Of a stretch of DNA of 64,000 nucleotides, positions 21,379 to 34,180 are shown one piece after another. Position 1 is the first letter of the stretch. Every line of letters begins with the position of its first letter. A program made the position numbers and the translations under genes. Location: NCBI GenBank assembly GCA_905221605.1, contig CAJNDS010002254.1:62001-126000 (forward strand), in the 5' to 3' direction. Below the pieces are notes generated by a model. The model searched no databases, had not been told where the DNA came from, and worked only from the letters and a program-made list of their open reading frames with translations. This DNA comes from Symbiodinium natans (Eukaryota; Sar; Dinophyceae; Suessiales; Symbiodiniaceae).

Positions 21379-21800
21379 ACCCTGAAACCCTAAACCTAAA
21401 CCCTAAACCCTAAACCCTAAACCCTAAGCCCTAAAGCCCTAAAAGCCTAAACCCTAAACCCTAAACCCCAAACCCTAAACCTAAACCTTAAGTCTTAAAC
21501 CCTTAAACCCTAAACCCAAAACCCTGAAACCCTAAACCCTAACCATAAAACCAACCCCCAACCACACCACAGGGGGGGGGGGGGGTATCATCCTTAGTAC
21601 CCCATCCGCGGGGGGACCCAAACCTAACCTAAACCTGAACCCTAAACCTAAACCCTAAACCCTAAACCCTAAAACCCTAAAAACCTAAAACCCAACCCTA
21701 AAAACCCTAAAACCCTAAACCCTAAAACCCTAAAAACCTAAAAACCCTAAACCCTAAACCCTAAACCCTCAAACCCTAAAACCAACCCCAACCACACCCC
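21379..21800. repeat. Degenerate CCCTAAA field
   Basis: Two long blocks of CCCTAAA with many single-base insertions (CCCTAAAA, CCTAAA). They are separated by ACCACACC(C)CACAGG plus a poly-G tract that itself recurs at about 21,565 and 21,790, so a block of about 225 bp appears to be duplicated. Confidence 0.9.
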
Positions 21801-22199
21801 ACAGGGGGGGGGGGGGTATCTTAGTACCCCATAGTAGTATAGTACCCATTAGTCGACACCATTGGGGGGGGGGGGGCTGGGGGGGGGGGGGGGGTTCCCG
21901 CCGGGGCGAACCCATATATACCCTTGGGCCCTTGGTTCAAGGCCCAGACCCTTTGACCTGTGCACGGTACACGCCGCCCGCACTTGAAACGAAGCTCAAG
22001 AGCCCCTCGGGGGGTGCCTTCAGGTTCCTCGGATTCTGGGTATCCTTCCCAGGGCCTGTCGCAATGAACACAGCCCAGGAATGAGGTCGGCCGAAACTGA
22101 GACCCATCGGGTCGTCGCAAGCTAATGGTGCAGGCCCTAAACCCTTGAAGCCATACCAAACCCCAATGCCCGACACCCCCGGAAACCCTAAAACCCTAT

Positions 22200-22620
22200 A
22201 AACCTATGCCCGTCCCTCACCGAGCAGCTGATAGCCTTGAGGATCTGTGCACGCGCGGTGCTGCAGGTGTGGGCCTGGGAGTCTGACTCTCAGACTCATC
22301 ACGAGGGTTGTAGGTTCTAGGTTTATAGGGTTTATAGGGTTTATAGGGTTTGTAGGGTTTATAGGGTTTATAGGTTTATAGGGGTTAATAGGGTTTTAGG
22401 GTTTGTAGACGGTGGGCATCTTCCCCAACAGGTTCGGGGGTGCAGGAAGCGGTGCTGCAAAAATAACAAAACCCAAATGCTACAAAAAAATGGCGTGCTA
22501 CACACGTGAGCTCCATGATGCCTCCACGCGGTGAAAAAAGCTGCAAAGGCTGGTGCGATGACGACGTTGCCTTTGCCGAGGATCTGCGACCCCATGTGGG
22601 AAGGGGTCCCACCTCGAACA
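22200..22620. other. Exon-like scraps around TTTATAGGG repeats
   Basis: A plus-strand stretch at 22,221-22,265 reads QLIALRICARAVLQ before CAG/GTGTGG. A minus-strand stretch at about 22,508-22,620 contains GSQILGKGNVVIAPAFAAFF before a GT. Between them lies a TTTATAGGG/TTTAGGG array (22,318-22,400). The proteins are not recognised. Confidence 0.28.
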
Positions 22621-22657
22621 AATGCAGGGTTTAGGGTTTGAGTGGGTTTAGGGTGCA

Positions 22658-22730
22658 GTCTTGGGATGTTCCCCCTTCAAGTTGCTAACAGTCCTTAATT
22701 GGGATTATGGGTACCTTCTATTAGAATCCC
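22658..22730. mobile_element. Family E element, truncated
   Basis: TTGGGATGTTCCCCCTT, then CTAACAGTCCT, then a TTAGAATCC end, shared in order with the complete element at 62,334. The opposite inverted arm is missing. Confidence 0.55.
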
Positions 22731-22739
22731 TGTCAAGGG

Positions 22740-25700
22740 CTGCTCGTATAAGTGGGAAAAGTCCACATTGCAGTCACATAGGATACATTCACACTGCCGG
22801 GGCTGCCGCTTTCAGGCGCCGGCACGCTTCCATTGCGAAGTGCCCGCAGTCAGCCTTTCGGTCGAGTACTGGGCTTGGGACTGATGCGCAGGCATGACCG
22901 CGCCACACAGGCTCGAAGCAGACTCATCAAACAGAAACTTTTTCGGCCCCAGGCTCGAGCACATGGTAATTGCACGCTTTCCTGCGCTGCCAGGCGCTGG
23001 TGCAACTCCCAAAATCACACAAAAAAAACAAGAGAAAAGCCTTTTGTTACGCCAAGTCCTGTCGTGAACCTCCCTGCTACTGCCTTCCACCTTCCAACAT
23101 CGAACACGGGACAAACAACAATGCGTCTGGGCCCGCGCACCACTCGCATATAACAGCGGATGTCGCCCACCTGCAGCAAAACATGAGTTTCCTGAATGGT
23201 AACAGGGCCTAAGGTTGCCCAGCAGAGCTTGCCTCGCCACCTCTCTTCGGTGCAGTAGACACTGTTGCCCAAAGCCACCACACGAGGTGGGATTCGCTGG
23301 CGTTGCAAAGGCCTAGCAGCTGGACGAACAAGCCTCAACACCTCCAGCCAAAAAGTGCTTTCCGCAAGTTTCATTAGTCAACTTCAAGGCCCTCAGATGA
23401 AGCGTCGAATGCCTGATGCTCAGCAGGAACACATTTGACTAAGCTGTGGAACTGTGGAACACAAAAGATGGCAGGTAAAAGTATTCTAGTATAGCCTCCT
23501 TTGAGGAAGGCTCAAGTCACGTTACCCGCCGACGCTGCATCATCAACACGTCTAATCCCAACTGTTCAGACTACGCAACAGGCACCGTGACCGGCAAACT
23601 TCCCAACGGCAACACATCGCCAGCGCCACGACCAGCTGACCCCGCCCGTCCGAATCCGGTATGTTGCCAGAGCTTGTATTTGGACCTCCAGCACCTCAGC
23701 GAAATGGCATTTCGCTGGCACTGCAGAGAAAGACTAGAGGATCTCGGTTGCACGTGCCTGCACAGCGACGTGGTTACAATGCCCGTGCCAAAGGGCCCCA
23801 AGCCTCGGCCCAGCTTTTCAGTTGACTTCGTCCGGGAACACAAAACCCGGTGTGGTTGGTCTCTGTCCGACAGCCCGAAGCGTTAAAGTCAAATCATGCG
23901 AACACCACTGAGGCTCGAAAGGTTCCGATTGAGTCACTGGGGCTCCAGCCACGCGACAGCTTCAACCTCCGTCACAACGAATGAACGAGAAAACACGTGG
24001 GCTGCTAGGCAGTCAACTGTCACAGCCTGTCATGGCATGATGTCTAAACACGCCTGGTGGCCCTACCAGCATCGGATGAGGGGCCACCCTCCCATTTGCG
24101 ACGTCCTACAGAAGGTAGTTCAATCTCACGCAGTTCACGTCCATGCGCGGCATGAGCTCTTTCATATTTGCGTTGGGCCGCAGCCCCCAACGATTGCTGA
24201 GCTGCGCTAAGCTTGTGTACCCTCTTTTTCCTGACCTCAGTGAAAGCCCTCCACATTTTGCGGCGGGCATGGCAAGGATTCTTACTCCTAAATGACGCAA
24301 AGCGGCTTGGAATGCAGTTGCGCTGCTCGCAAAAGACAGCCCTGCAGCACCTCAGCTGGAGCACTTTGCGTTTTCTGGCTGGCTTGGGCGGAGGGCGGTT
24401 TGAGTCCCAAGCAAGTTCCGCCGATCAAACTTGCAGTTGGGAGGCCATCCGAATCCATCCTACATACCGTAAACCTGATCTGCCATCATCTACAACCCCA
24501 TGCCAGCTTCACGTTAAAGACACACCATGTGCAGCAGAAGCGGTGTAACACACGCGTGGCGGCCGCGCGCGCGCGCGCGCGCGCAAAACCCACCAAAAAG
24601 CCAAACGCCCTGTCTTGCTTCTGCAGGGCACTGGGGCCCATGCCCCCCCCATGCCCCGCCCAGCATGGAGCGGGAACGGCCTTGAACCGCAGCTTCGAAC
24701 TTTGCAGGCGAATCAGCGCAACGTACTTGACCGGCGAAAGCGCATTGGACGCCCATGTGGGAAGCCGTGGATCGTGAAGCGTGATGCATCAAGAAATCAA
24801 CACTGAGCCCTATAGCCTGTAGGGGACTACAAAACGGCCAGAGCCCAGAAATGCTCGACCCATGAGCGGCTGCAGATAGAGTATGGACTTTCGAGCATTT
24901 TATACTTGCCGCGAGATGTCACGTAAGCGCTAAGCTTCAAACCCTTCGGTCCTTCGGCTTGACAGCAAAAAGCTTAGGGCCGCACCTCCTCATGGGGCTC
25001 CAGGCTCATCCCGACGCGACCTCCTTTGGGCACAGAACTGATGCCAGCAAGCAGCTCAAGAGTGCCAGGTGCGAACTTGAGAAGCAAACCGGCTGAAGGC
25101 AGCAGCTGAAAACTCCGCATGTCCAGGCATTGACTTGCTCGAGGGCCTCGACAATGGGGGAGATTCCGATTCCCGGCAAACAGGCCCACGTGTCAGCACC
25201 AGCGCTACACATTCTGTCTCAGGTCGCGCACGCTTTCATCTGAGGCTGCGGCGTACGACTGCAAAACGTCCCACAATGTGGCTGCCTCTTGAACGGAATT
25301 TTGAACCAGCAAAGTCGACGCCAGCAGGGCAGATCTCTCAACAAAAACAGTGCACGAGCAGCAGTGTGCAGCCTGTTGCCGTTGGCGCTGCTCCTGCACG
25401 ACAAGGATACTGCCTCAAAACCTCTCTAACTCCAGCGGCCCTTGCTTTCATTGTACTTACTAGGTTACTAGGACTTATCATTGGGAACTGGCACAGATTG
25501 CCATCCTCGACCCACGGCTTGACCCGCCTGCTTGAGCTGGTGAATGTCTCGCCTGAGCTCTTGGATCCTCGCCAACTTCTCGGCTTTTGACAACGCCATG
25601 AGGAGCCAAGGAAGCAGTGCTAAGCCGTGCTAAGCGGAAAGAATCTCGGAGCCCAAGCTGTGGGCGGGCGCGGTTGCTTGCAAGTGTTAAAGCCAAGTTG

Positions 25701-26380
25701 CGAGATCCGGAGAAAAAACTGCAAAACGACCTCGCGAAACTGTCCGACTCGAGGGCGCCCCTTAAACGTACTTGTGATCTTACAATCACCAGGTCATCCA
25801 GTCATGCTCAGGTCGACGTGACCTCTGGAACGCTGTGGCAAACTTTCTAGCTGCGAGCTCTTTTCCTTGCGCTTTGGAAGGCGCATGCAACATGTGACGT
25901 CTCAGGCACCTTCCAGCCTTCCAGCGCTCCTAAACAGCGCTACATCAGTCGTGTTTTACTGCGGTTTTTGGGGGCCTCGCATTCAATTCCATCCCCAGAG
26001 GTCCAAGAGAAGAGCGGACGCCGGACAGTCTCGCAGACGATCTTACTGGATCTCAGTAGGGAGTTTTGTCAAGATACCCTGCATAATCACGTTTTGAATC
26101 TGTAAAAGAAGGTTTTGAGGTGACACAAGGTCCTCATTCCAGAAACCCCTATTAAGAACTAGTAAGTTTAGCGCACGTGAACCTGCGATGGCTCGGTGTC
26201 TCGAGTGAGTCTAGAACAGTGACGAGTTCCAGCGCACCAAGTCAGTAAGGGTGACATGCTTTGGTCGGGGAGCAAGTCTAAGCCGCAAGTCACGTCAACG
26301 AACGCAAATGGTATGGCTACAGTACCGCAGGTACCTTCTTTCTTCAACGTTGCCCTACTTTCCCCGGAGGGTTCTAACTC
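22740..26380. other. No gene recognised
   Basis: About 3.6 kb with many short frames on both strands and no domain. There are almost no telomere-like repeats, in contrast to the flanks. A short (GC)n run lies at about 24,566-24,583. Confidence 0.4.
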
Positions 26381-26386
26381 GAAGCG

Positions 26387-26664
<278 letters not shown>

Positions 26665-26669
26665 GGTTG

Positions 26670-29460
26670 CACAAAAAAGACGAACATGACGCCTCCGAGA
26701 TCGAACTCTGCGGGAGCTACACGTACCTGGCACCTGCTAGCAAATCTAGAAGATGCACAGCCTGCAGTTGATCTGCGGTAGGGCAGGAGGGCCGGCTTGC
26801 CTATGCTTGACCAGCGCTGCGGTTACTCTTTCCTTTACGCCTCTCAGGCAGTGCTTATATTTCGACGAGGCCTACACAGAACAGTCACAACTCGATCGGC
26901 TCGGGCCAGAGCTGGCTTAGCAACATGCGCTGGGTCTGTAAAGCCACGCAGAACTTTTGGATTTCGTCAGATTGTCCTACGGGGGCGAAGATGTGGATTC
27001 CACTCTGCAAGTACAGGGTGGCAAAAGGATTAGGGTTTAGGGTTTAGGGTGTAGGGTTTAGGGGTTGAATATGACAGCTCTTCAGCCAGAGATATTGACA
27101 TTGAAACATCGATCGCAAAATGCCGGTGGGAGATGGACACTCGGTCGTTTCTGACACATCTTTCGACTACGACATGTTCCTGCTTCAAACACGATTCGCC
27201 CACGAGCGCTATTCCCGATGTGCCTTTCTCCAATGTTTTCCGAACATAGAACTTGGGGAAGGGGGATGTCTGCATGGGCAAATCTCCGGCCATTATTTTC
27301 AGACTTTCATCCGGGAATGTCGCCCATGTAGTTCTCAATTTCCAGGTCGGGGAAGAATGATGATTCAAAAATCTTTCTGCCCAGCATGGAGTTCCAAATC
27401 GGGATTTGGGGATTGAAGACTCCCTCATCGAGAATGTGTGACACATCTGCAGAACCAGACATCAGATGTGTCGACGAACGGCTTCGTACAAGTAGTTGCA
27501 TTTGTGCTCCAGTGACAGTACGATTGCCTATAGCTCTGCTTTCAGTTGCCTGGCCTCTTCGGCCAGGCCTTCAACAAACCGTTTGAGATCACACCACACT
27601 CTCGCAAAAAGGTACGGGGGAACAAGAGGACTTGCATCCAACCCTTCTGAAATCTCAACCCAATCAGATCGAAGATGGTCCCGACAACTAGGCCCCGCTC
27701 GCAAATTTTCAGGGCCATGCGCACATCAGAAGCCTCAGCTCATCTTTGCTCGGAGAGGATGAGCCAGGCATCCGGGCCAGCTCAAGCCGATTGCAAAACT
27801 GGGCTTGCGAAGGCCATGGCGGCCGTGTGCGCGCGCTCACTTCGTTCACTTCTGAGGACATGGCAGGGCGGTGGTGGAGTTAAGAACTTCAGATTCAGAA
27901 AGGTGGAGGAGCTGCGCCAGAGGGAGGCCTGAACGTGCACAGGAGGCAGGAAGCTGCTGCGGGCAGCGTCACAACTAGCACAGAGGGGAGTCATGCCGTG
28001 GACCTGGAGTCCCTGGAACTATGGGCAGCAGCGATTCTGGCCAGGTCTTCGTGGCATTCAGGCCCAAGAGCCCAAGAGCCCAGCAAGCGCCGAAACTTCG
28101 CGCTGAAGTTGTGGCTTAGTGGCTGAGTCACGGCTTGGTGTGTAGCACGTCCTAATAACATGTGAAAAATGTGATAAAACTCGCGGCAGATCCCGCGCTG
28201 GGATTGCACGAACTATGCGAACTCCGGGCGGAGCCGCGGAAGAAGTGGAGCTGTCGCCACGAGGCTCACCGTGGCCCAAGTTAAGGCGGGTGCGTCCCCG
28301 AGCCCCCCCTGGAGCGGGACGGGCAAGTGAGCAGCATGGGGCATGCAGTCATCTGGCCGTCATCGCAGAAGATGCGGGAGAACCGGGCATGCGGCGCACT
28401 CACGCTCTGGCCCAAGGGTCGGTGGGTGGCGCTCAGGGCGGTGCTGCGCTCAGCCCGCCTCTTCGGCAGCCCACTTCGGCAACCCGTGGGCTTGCTCCAA
28501 GTTGGCGACCTGAGCGCTCTTCCCAGCGTGCAACCGGCTATGCCATCTGTGCATTGGCTTGGGTGTGCGAAGCGTGCGCCACCAATAGAGCTACATCAGC
28601 ACGCCATGAGCAAAGTGCAGGCAGCCCAGACATCTCGGGAGGTGGGCACAGAGCTCGGCCAGCAGGGGAAAGTGCCAGGATCTCGCCTGGCCGCCTCATG
28701 TTGAAACGAGGGCTCTCATGCCACCAATGCACGAGCACGTTGCCAGCGGAGGCCTGCCCACAAAGGGTGTGGCTGTGCCTTCCACGACTCTGGTCCCGAC
28801 GAGACAGCCCTTGTGAACAAGTAGGTCGTGGGAAGGGTGAGGCCCACCTGCCTCAAGAACCAGCACAAGGAGAGTCGGCAAGAGCTTGATTGCTATGGCT
28901 GCAAGCACATACCGGAACGCAACATCCGAGTCAAAGGACTACCCCCCATCCCGCCCCGCCTCCGTGTGCACTTGTATAGTGACGGCTGGATCTGCAACAG
29001 CACTCGCAACTCGCTTTGCTGGAACTTGGGACGGTGGCGGCCTTGCCGGATGAGGCGAGCCTGGCTTGTTCGCCCACGATGATGTGCACGCAGCTGGGAC
29101 GTCCAGGAGGATCTCAAAAGGCAGGAATGGGAGAATGGGCTCGGCCTTGGCCGTGTGCCGAGTGAAGCCCACATCTGTTGGCCTGGCGCAAGGCGCCAGG
29201 CAGGGCCGTAGGCAGTGGTTGGTACGAGCAGCCTGGGGACTAGCAGGGAATAGCAGAAGGAGCCAGGTGAAGCTAGCCGAGCACAAGGCAATGCCAGCCT
29301 TGATGCCAACATGTGCTGTTTGAGCCTTAAGGGCCGGAACTCAACTCCTCCATGTCTGCTTTCTCAGTTGTTTCCTGGTTGCAGGCCATGCTGTGCTCAT
29401 ACCGTCACGCTGCCGCTACGCTGCTGCACCTCGAATAAAACCTTTGGAGTTGCAGCCGTC
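26670..29460. other. No gene recognised; one short TTTAGGG tract
   Basis: Telomere-like repeats appear only at about 27,030-27,063. Open frames of up to about 220 codons (28,215-28,889, +) are GC-rich with overlapping frames and no domain, so they are left uncalled. Confidence 0.35.
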
Positions 29461-29469
29461 ACGCGTCCC

Positions 29470-29937
29470 TGCCGAAGACTCAGACGGCAGCTCGATTTAA
29501 GGGCTGCGAGGCACGGCAACAAACGTCATGGCTTGCTTCTGGATGCTCTGCAGTTTGTGCAGGGAGTTCTGTTGGCAAATGCCTCGCCGAACGAGCAGCC
29601 AAGTGGAGTTCAACAAGCTGCTGGTGAGAGACATGTGCGCCATCTGGCAAAACGCTGCCCGAGCCTGAGCCCTCTGCAACGTCTCAGCTGGCTAGGGCGG
29701 GCATGCCTTAGTGGTTTTGCAGCTGCACTCGTTCCTCAGCGTCGTTCCACACTTGTATGGTGCTTGCCAGCTGAGAGGGTGGCTCGGTTTGAGGGCTCTT
29801 GGGCGCAACGACAGCCAGTGCGGCTTCTGGAAACTCTTCTGGAAGCTGCGCAGATTGCGCAGGGAGCTCGCTTGTCGCAGACCTTTGCGAGTAAAGCTCA
29901 ACAAGCAGCCGGTGCGAGACCTATCGAGTCCCATTAG
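29470..29937 (+). CDS. Possible coding fragment with an internal 45-residue repeat
   Basis: An open frame contains two related segments in the same frame. One reads RHGNKRHGLLLDALQFVQGV...VQQAAGERHV; the other reads SWAQRQPVRLLETLLEAAQI...AQQAAGARPI. In-frame divergence of a duplicated unit hints at coding descent. No family is recognised, and the frame ends next to a short TTTAGGG tract at 29,936. A decayed gene is equally possible. Confidence 0.3.
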   Translation, partial: CRRLRRQLDLRAARHGNKRHGLLLDALQFVQGVLLANASPNEQPSGVQQAAGERHVRHLAKRCPSLSPLQRLSWLGRACLSGFAAALVPQRRSTLVWCLPAERVARFEGSWAQRQPVRLLETLLEAAQIAQGARLSQTFASKAQQAAGARPIESH

Positions 29938-31349
29938 GGTTTAGGGTTTAGGGTGCAAGACAGATCGAGACAGGGCACGCGAACGGCGAAGGTGTGCCTG
30001 TGGCAGGCGAGACGATACGAGAGCTTGTGACAACTTTGCAACCTTCTGCTCATCCGTCGCGGTTTCTCGGTTGCAGGCGCTTCGCCTGGGAGTGGGCACG
30101 GCTTTAGTTGGCTTCTGAGCATGACTGCTTAAGGTGCTTGATGGGTTTTGCTACGAGGGCAGCATCTTCCACGCATTCCAGAGCGATAAAGCGGCCAAGA
30201 GTGTGCCACTGTCTCAAACCTGCTGCTTCTGGGCATGGCGTTATTGGTAGCCATCCACAGAACTCTCCAAAAGGCCACTTGAAACTATTGGTGACTCCCT
30301 ACTCCGCTCGGGCCGCGGGCGGGGCATCTTGAAGCAAAAGAATTCGGCGCCGGCCAGCAAGCCACATTCATTTTGCAAAACGTGCGAAACCGGAAGGCAT
30401 TGCCGAGCTGTCTTGCTAAGGCCGATCTCTTCCCTTGCTGGTCACGTCGCACCTTTATATGGGGTTTACGACAATAAGGGACCCCTGCCCACGGCGAGCA
30501 CGACCGCGGATGTCAAGCTCAGGACTGAGGCGCTGAGACCCTCCGGCTGCCACGAGCCGAAGTCTCTATGGCACAGTCAACCTGCATGAGGTCTAAGGCA
30601 AATGGTGCAAAGACCTCCCGTCGGGGCAAGCATCGCGCGCGCACGGACACTGTCTCGGCAAAACCTTGCAGGAGCTCAAACCCTGAACCCTGAACCCCAA
30701 ACCCTAAACCCCAAACCCTGTGCACTCAGGCTGGATCTGGCCTTCCCGTCATGTGGACGAGCATCGTCACAGGCGGTCATCGAGCCGCTATCTAAGGGAC
30801 CATGGCTCAGGATTGAGAGGTCCAGGTTTGAAGTTCATGAGGCGGCGGCATAGCTAGGGCTTCAGGTGACAAGTATGAGGGGCAAAGGGAAGGCCAGTAA
30901 ACCTCTGGGTCAAAGCATCATGCTCGTCGAGCGGTGATCCGACGCGTCGATCATCTTAAGAAGGTCCCATAAGGGCTTTTGCGACTCCTGCCACTGCTGT
31001 GGGTGGAATTTATGTCAGCAGAGACAAGGCAGCCTCGGGGGGCTTGGGACGGTTTTCGTGGATGCGTGCATACCAAACTCTGCAGCAGCAAGTGCTGCGA
31101 TGCTGAAGCGGGCATGCTGACGCTCTGCCAGTACACCATGTGGACAAGGGAAAGTTCAAGGACCCTGCTGACGCATTGCCATTGCGCCGCTTGGCTCCAG
31201 TCCTCGGTGGCGAAGCTGCGCATGTGCTTGGCAGCCTGGCGCACGTCCTTGCTTTGCGCCTGAATGCCATCTGACACCACCTGCAGACTTTCAACTGCAG
31301 GAACACAGCAGCTGCTCTTGCTGCAACGTAAGGTCGACACCTGCATCGG

Positions 31350-31720
31350 AGTCGAAGCTTCAGCTCCCAAAACACGTGCAGAAGCAAGGATGCTCGTGGT
31401 GGTTTGCAGGCATGGTGCTAGGCGAGGAGAGTGCATTGCGTGACTGCGGCTCCAGCGTCACACGCGAGATGCTCTTCATCGACTCCGCTTGCTGGAGCTG
31501 TCGCTATTGACACCGACATGCGGATCCTTGATGTTTTCGGGTACACAATAGCTCTAAGCTCCCCAAGACGCCCCCACGAGGGCCGCCTGACAGCTGCTAC
31601 ACCCCGCGGACGCCTGCGTGCGGCGCACTCTGTAGCAGAGCATGGCACGTCTCCTGTTCTCGGAGCTCAGGAGTCTGTAGGGGTTTCTTGGCGTCGCCAT
31701 CCATGAGTCGGCTAGCAATG
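31350..31720. repeat. Outlying partial copy of the 32-35 kb duplicated unit
   Basis: CAAAACACGTGCAGAAGCAAGG and the following GTGGTTTGC at about 31,368-31,405 match the left edges of the two main copies at about 32,047 and 34,098. It looks like a third, older fragment. Confidence 0.45.
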
Positions 31721-31760
31721 AAAAGCCAATCAATATTCGGTGAAGCGACTTGTTCGTTTC

Positions 31761-31850
31761 TGGGGATTTACGAAAGTAGGGGAATAAAGCCCCAAATAGT
31801 AGGATCCCCTTATACACCCCAAGAAGGTACCCCTAATATCGGAACCCCCT
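31761..31850. mobile_element. Inverted-repeat element, family C
   Basis: The arms GGGGATTTACGAAAGTAGGGG and CCCCTAATATCGGAACCCCC pair imperfectly. The core CCCCAAATAGTAGGATCCCC is shared with the element at 61,813. Confidence 0.72.
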
Positions 31851-32169
31851 TGTGGCTTCCGCGCTGTGTGACCAAAGGTCACTGGCTCAGGCAGAGCATC
31901 CCTGTGATGCGTTCACCCAGCCAAGCAGCTACGCAGAACTGCTGACTTTGGCCTCTCCCTTGTCAAGGCAGAAGTGCGATGTGATCAGAAGTCGTCACAT
32001 CAAAACTGCTATGCAGGGAGGAGGACCAAGCCATATCCTGGCGCCGCCAAAACACGTGCAGAAACAAGGGTGCTCACGGTGGTTTTGCTCATGGGCATGG
32101 TACTCAACGCAATGGCACCTTTACTGGAAACTGGCGCACGCTGCGAGCTCAGTAGGCTTGTGGCAGTTG

Positions 32170-32997
32170 TCAATCCTTTGAGGCAATCCGTCGTTGCAAG
32201 CAAACTAGAGCCTCTACGATCTCCGAAAAGTCGAGAACTTTCCCGAACAGGTTGCACCACCCCCTACGCCAGCGGCGAACCGCATTTTCTGCCTGATCCT
32301 TAGACATGTCTGGCGCAAGTCGGCCTCTCCATCGACTTTCCATTTCTTTGAGCGGCAGTTTGGCCCTAAGCGTGAACCATGGAGCCTTCTCACACCCGTA
32401 GTCGTTCATAAGCAGGATCTGCGGAAGCTCGGCGGGCTGGACCTGCTCCCAGAAGTCCAAGACTATCTCCTCGTATGCTCCCGGAGGCATCTGCCCTACC
32501 GTGTCAACGATTTGCTGCAGCTTGTCTACACGGGGTTTCCACTGCGGGTCGGGCAACTCAAAGACTGCATCGGCATCTGCGAAGTACTGAAATGCCGGAG
32601 GCCCAAATCCCAGAACCTCTCTCAATGTCTCGGCAGTGTAGTGCAATGACTTGGGCAATCTTGCGATACTGAGCTCGATAAACTGCATCGGGTCCACTTT
32701 TCTTGCGAGTGCCTCGTTCAGCAGCACAGTCAAGGTAGATTTGCCTGTGCCGGGAGCCAAAGCTACCAAAGTTGTTCTCTTTGACAATGCTGCGAAGCGC
32801 TTGCTCAATCTAAAGTAGCGCGCCAGCTCCTCAGATCCTGTTGTCTCTAAGTCTTCCTGTTTCAAGATGATCCTCGCAACAGCCAACTTGCAGTGGATCA
32901 TGGATCGTGTCGACGTGGCCTTAGCACCTCTGACCCGTTTGCAGCAACACTTTTCCCAAGGACCTTTAAGCACAGCTCTTGCGCGGAGGGACGCCAT
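32170..32997 (-). CDS. P-loop NTPase-like ORF, copy 1
   Basis: A 275-residue open frame with a Walker A motif PGTGKST at 82-88, preceded by ARYFRLSKRFAALSKRTTLV. A helical region follows with FELPDPQWKPRVDKL, QMPPGAYEEIVLDFWEQVQP and WCNLFGKVLDF. I do not recognise the family, and no clear Walker B is placed. The segment 32,205-32,856 is nearly identical to copy 2 at 34,231-34,882. The two copies differ at a few codons (QQIVD/RQIVD, KVLDF/KVLGF) yet both stay open. The N-terminal 50 residues are not shared and may not be coding. Confidence 0.5.
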   Translation of the reverse strand: MASLRARAVLKGPWEKCCCKRVRGAKATSTRSMIHCKLAVARIILKQEDLETTGSEELARYFRLSKRFAALSKRTTLVALAPGTGKSTLTVLLNEALARKVDPMQFIELSIARLPKSLHYTAETLREVLGFGPPAFQYFADADAVFELPDPQWKPRVDKLQQIVDTVGQMPPGAYEEIVLDFWEQVQPAELPQILLMNDYGCEKAPWFTLRAKLPLKEMESRWRGRLAPDMSKDQAENAVRRWRRGWCNLFGKVLDFSEIVEALVCLQRRIASKD

Positions 32998-33170
32998 CGA
33001 CCTGCAGCCACATTGTCCCCAAGGGGTGCGCAGCGCAACTTTACAAAGTGCTCAGAACAAAACCCTTGGAACAGAGCAGTTGGCTAGCGACTCAGAAAAA
33101 GCGTAGCATGTTGGCCGCATGTGATGGCCCGCCCCGCTAACTTTGGGCCAACTCACTTGGAACTCAGCCG

Positions 33171-33470
33171 GAAGAAAATGCTGATTGTTGCTAGACCCCT
33201 AGACCCGTTCTTGGTCCTCTGCCACGTGCTGCCGTGGATCCTCCTGACACCCGTAGTAATTGACAAGGAGGATCTGAGGCTTTACCTGCTCTCGGAGGCA
33301 TCTGTGCTGGTCGGGCGACTCAAAACTGCATCGGCACCTGCGAAGTGTCCAAACCCAGGAAACACTCTCAATGTCTCGGCAGTGTAGCGCAACGAGCAGG
33401 GCAATCTTCCGATAAAGCTACCAAAGTTGCTTCCTTCGACCATGCTGCATGTCTCAGGATCAAAAGTGTA
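33171..33470 (-). pseudogene. Decayed third copy of the P-loop ORF
   Basis: Matches the main copies in order but with gaps: CACCCGTAGT..., GAGGATCTG..., TCGGGCGACTCAAA.CTGCATCGGCA, TCTCAATGTCTCGGCAGTGTAG. The frame is broken. It lies between the two intact copies, and similar upstream sequence recurs at about 33,695, so the locus is a decaying tandem array. Confidence 0.6.
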
Positions 33471-34180
33471 TGGTTAAGCCATTGGTTAAGCCAGCTCCTC
33501 AAAAGCTGGTGCTTCTTCATCTGCAGCGGAATTTGAGCTCCCCACTTGACTTCGTGTCGGAAGGATCGCGCGAGAGGACAAGCAGTCAAGCTGTGCGTGC
33601 TGCGCAGCGAGAGCTGCGTGATGCTACGGATGTGCTGAGACCGTGCTGGCTGAAAGCTCGAGCGGACGGTCGCCTCTGCTCAATCACCCAACATGAAACA
33701 GCCAGAAGAAAACGCTGACCGCTGCTAAACCTGCCCTTGGTCCTCCGCGGCGTGCCGCTGATGTCTGTATGTCACAGCACCACGACTGGAGGAAATATAC
33801 ATGTTCACAGGCAGCTTGACTGCAGCTTGGCTGACCCAAGCTGGAGCCACGGGGAGCTTGACTGACCCAAGCGGCGACGGCGGGGGCTCATATGAGGGAG
33901 GCAGACACGAAAGGAACATGCGCTAGTCTTTAAGGGGGCAAAACTTCCAAGCCCGCAAGATTATTGCAATGGGGATGCTTGCTTTGCGGAACCAGCCTTT
34001 GTGAGGGCAACCTTTCACTGTCCGTTGCATGGGCGCTGCCAGAAGTCGTCATCGCATTGCTATGCTGGCAAGAGGACCAAGGCACATCCATGCGCCGCCA
34101 GGGCACGTGCAGAAATAAGATCATCTGCACGGCAAGCAACGCAATGGCACCGTTACTTGTAACTGGCTCATGCTGCGCGC

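Noticed and set aside
28215-28889. 224-codon plus-strand frame
   Set aside because: Overlapping frames are equally open in GC-rich sequence; no domain and no plausible splice context.
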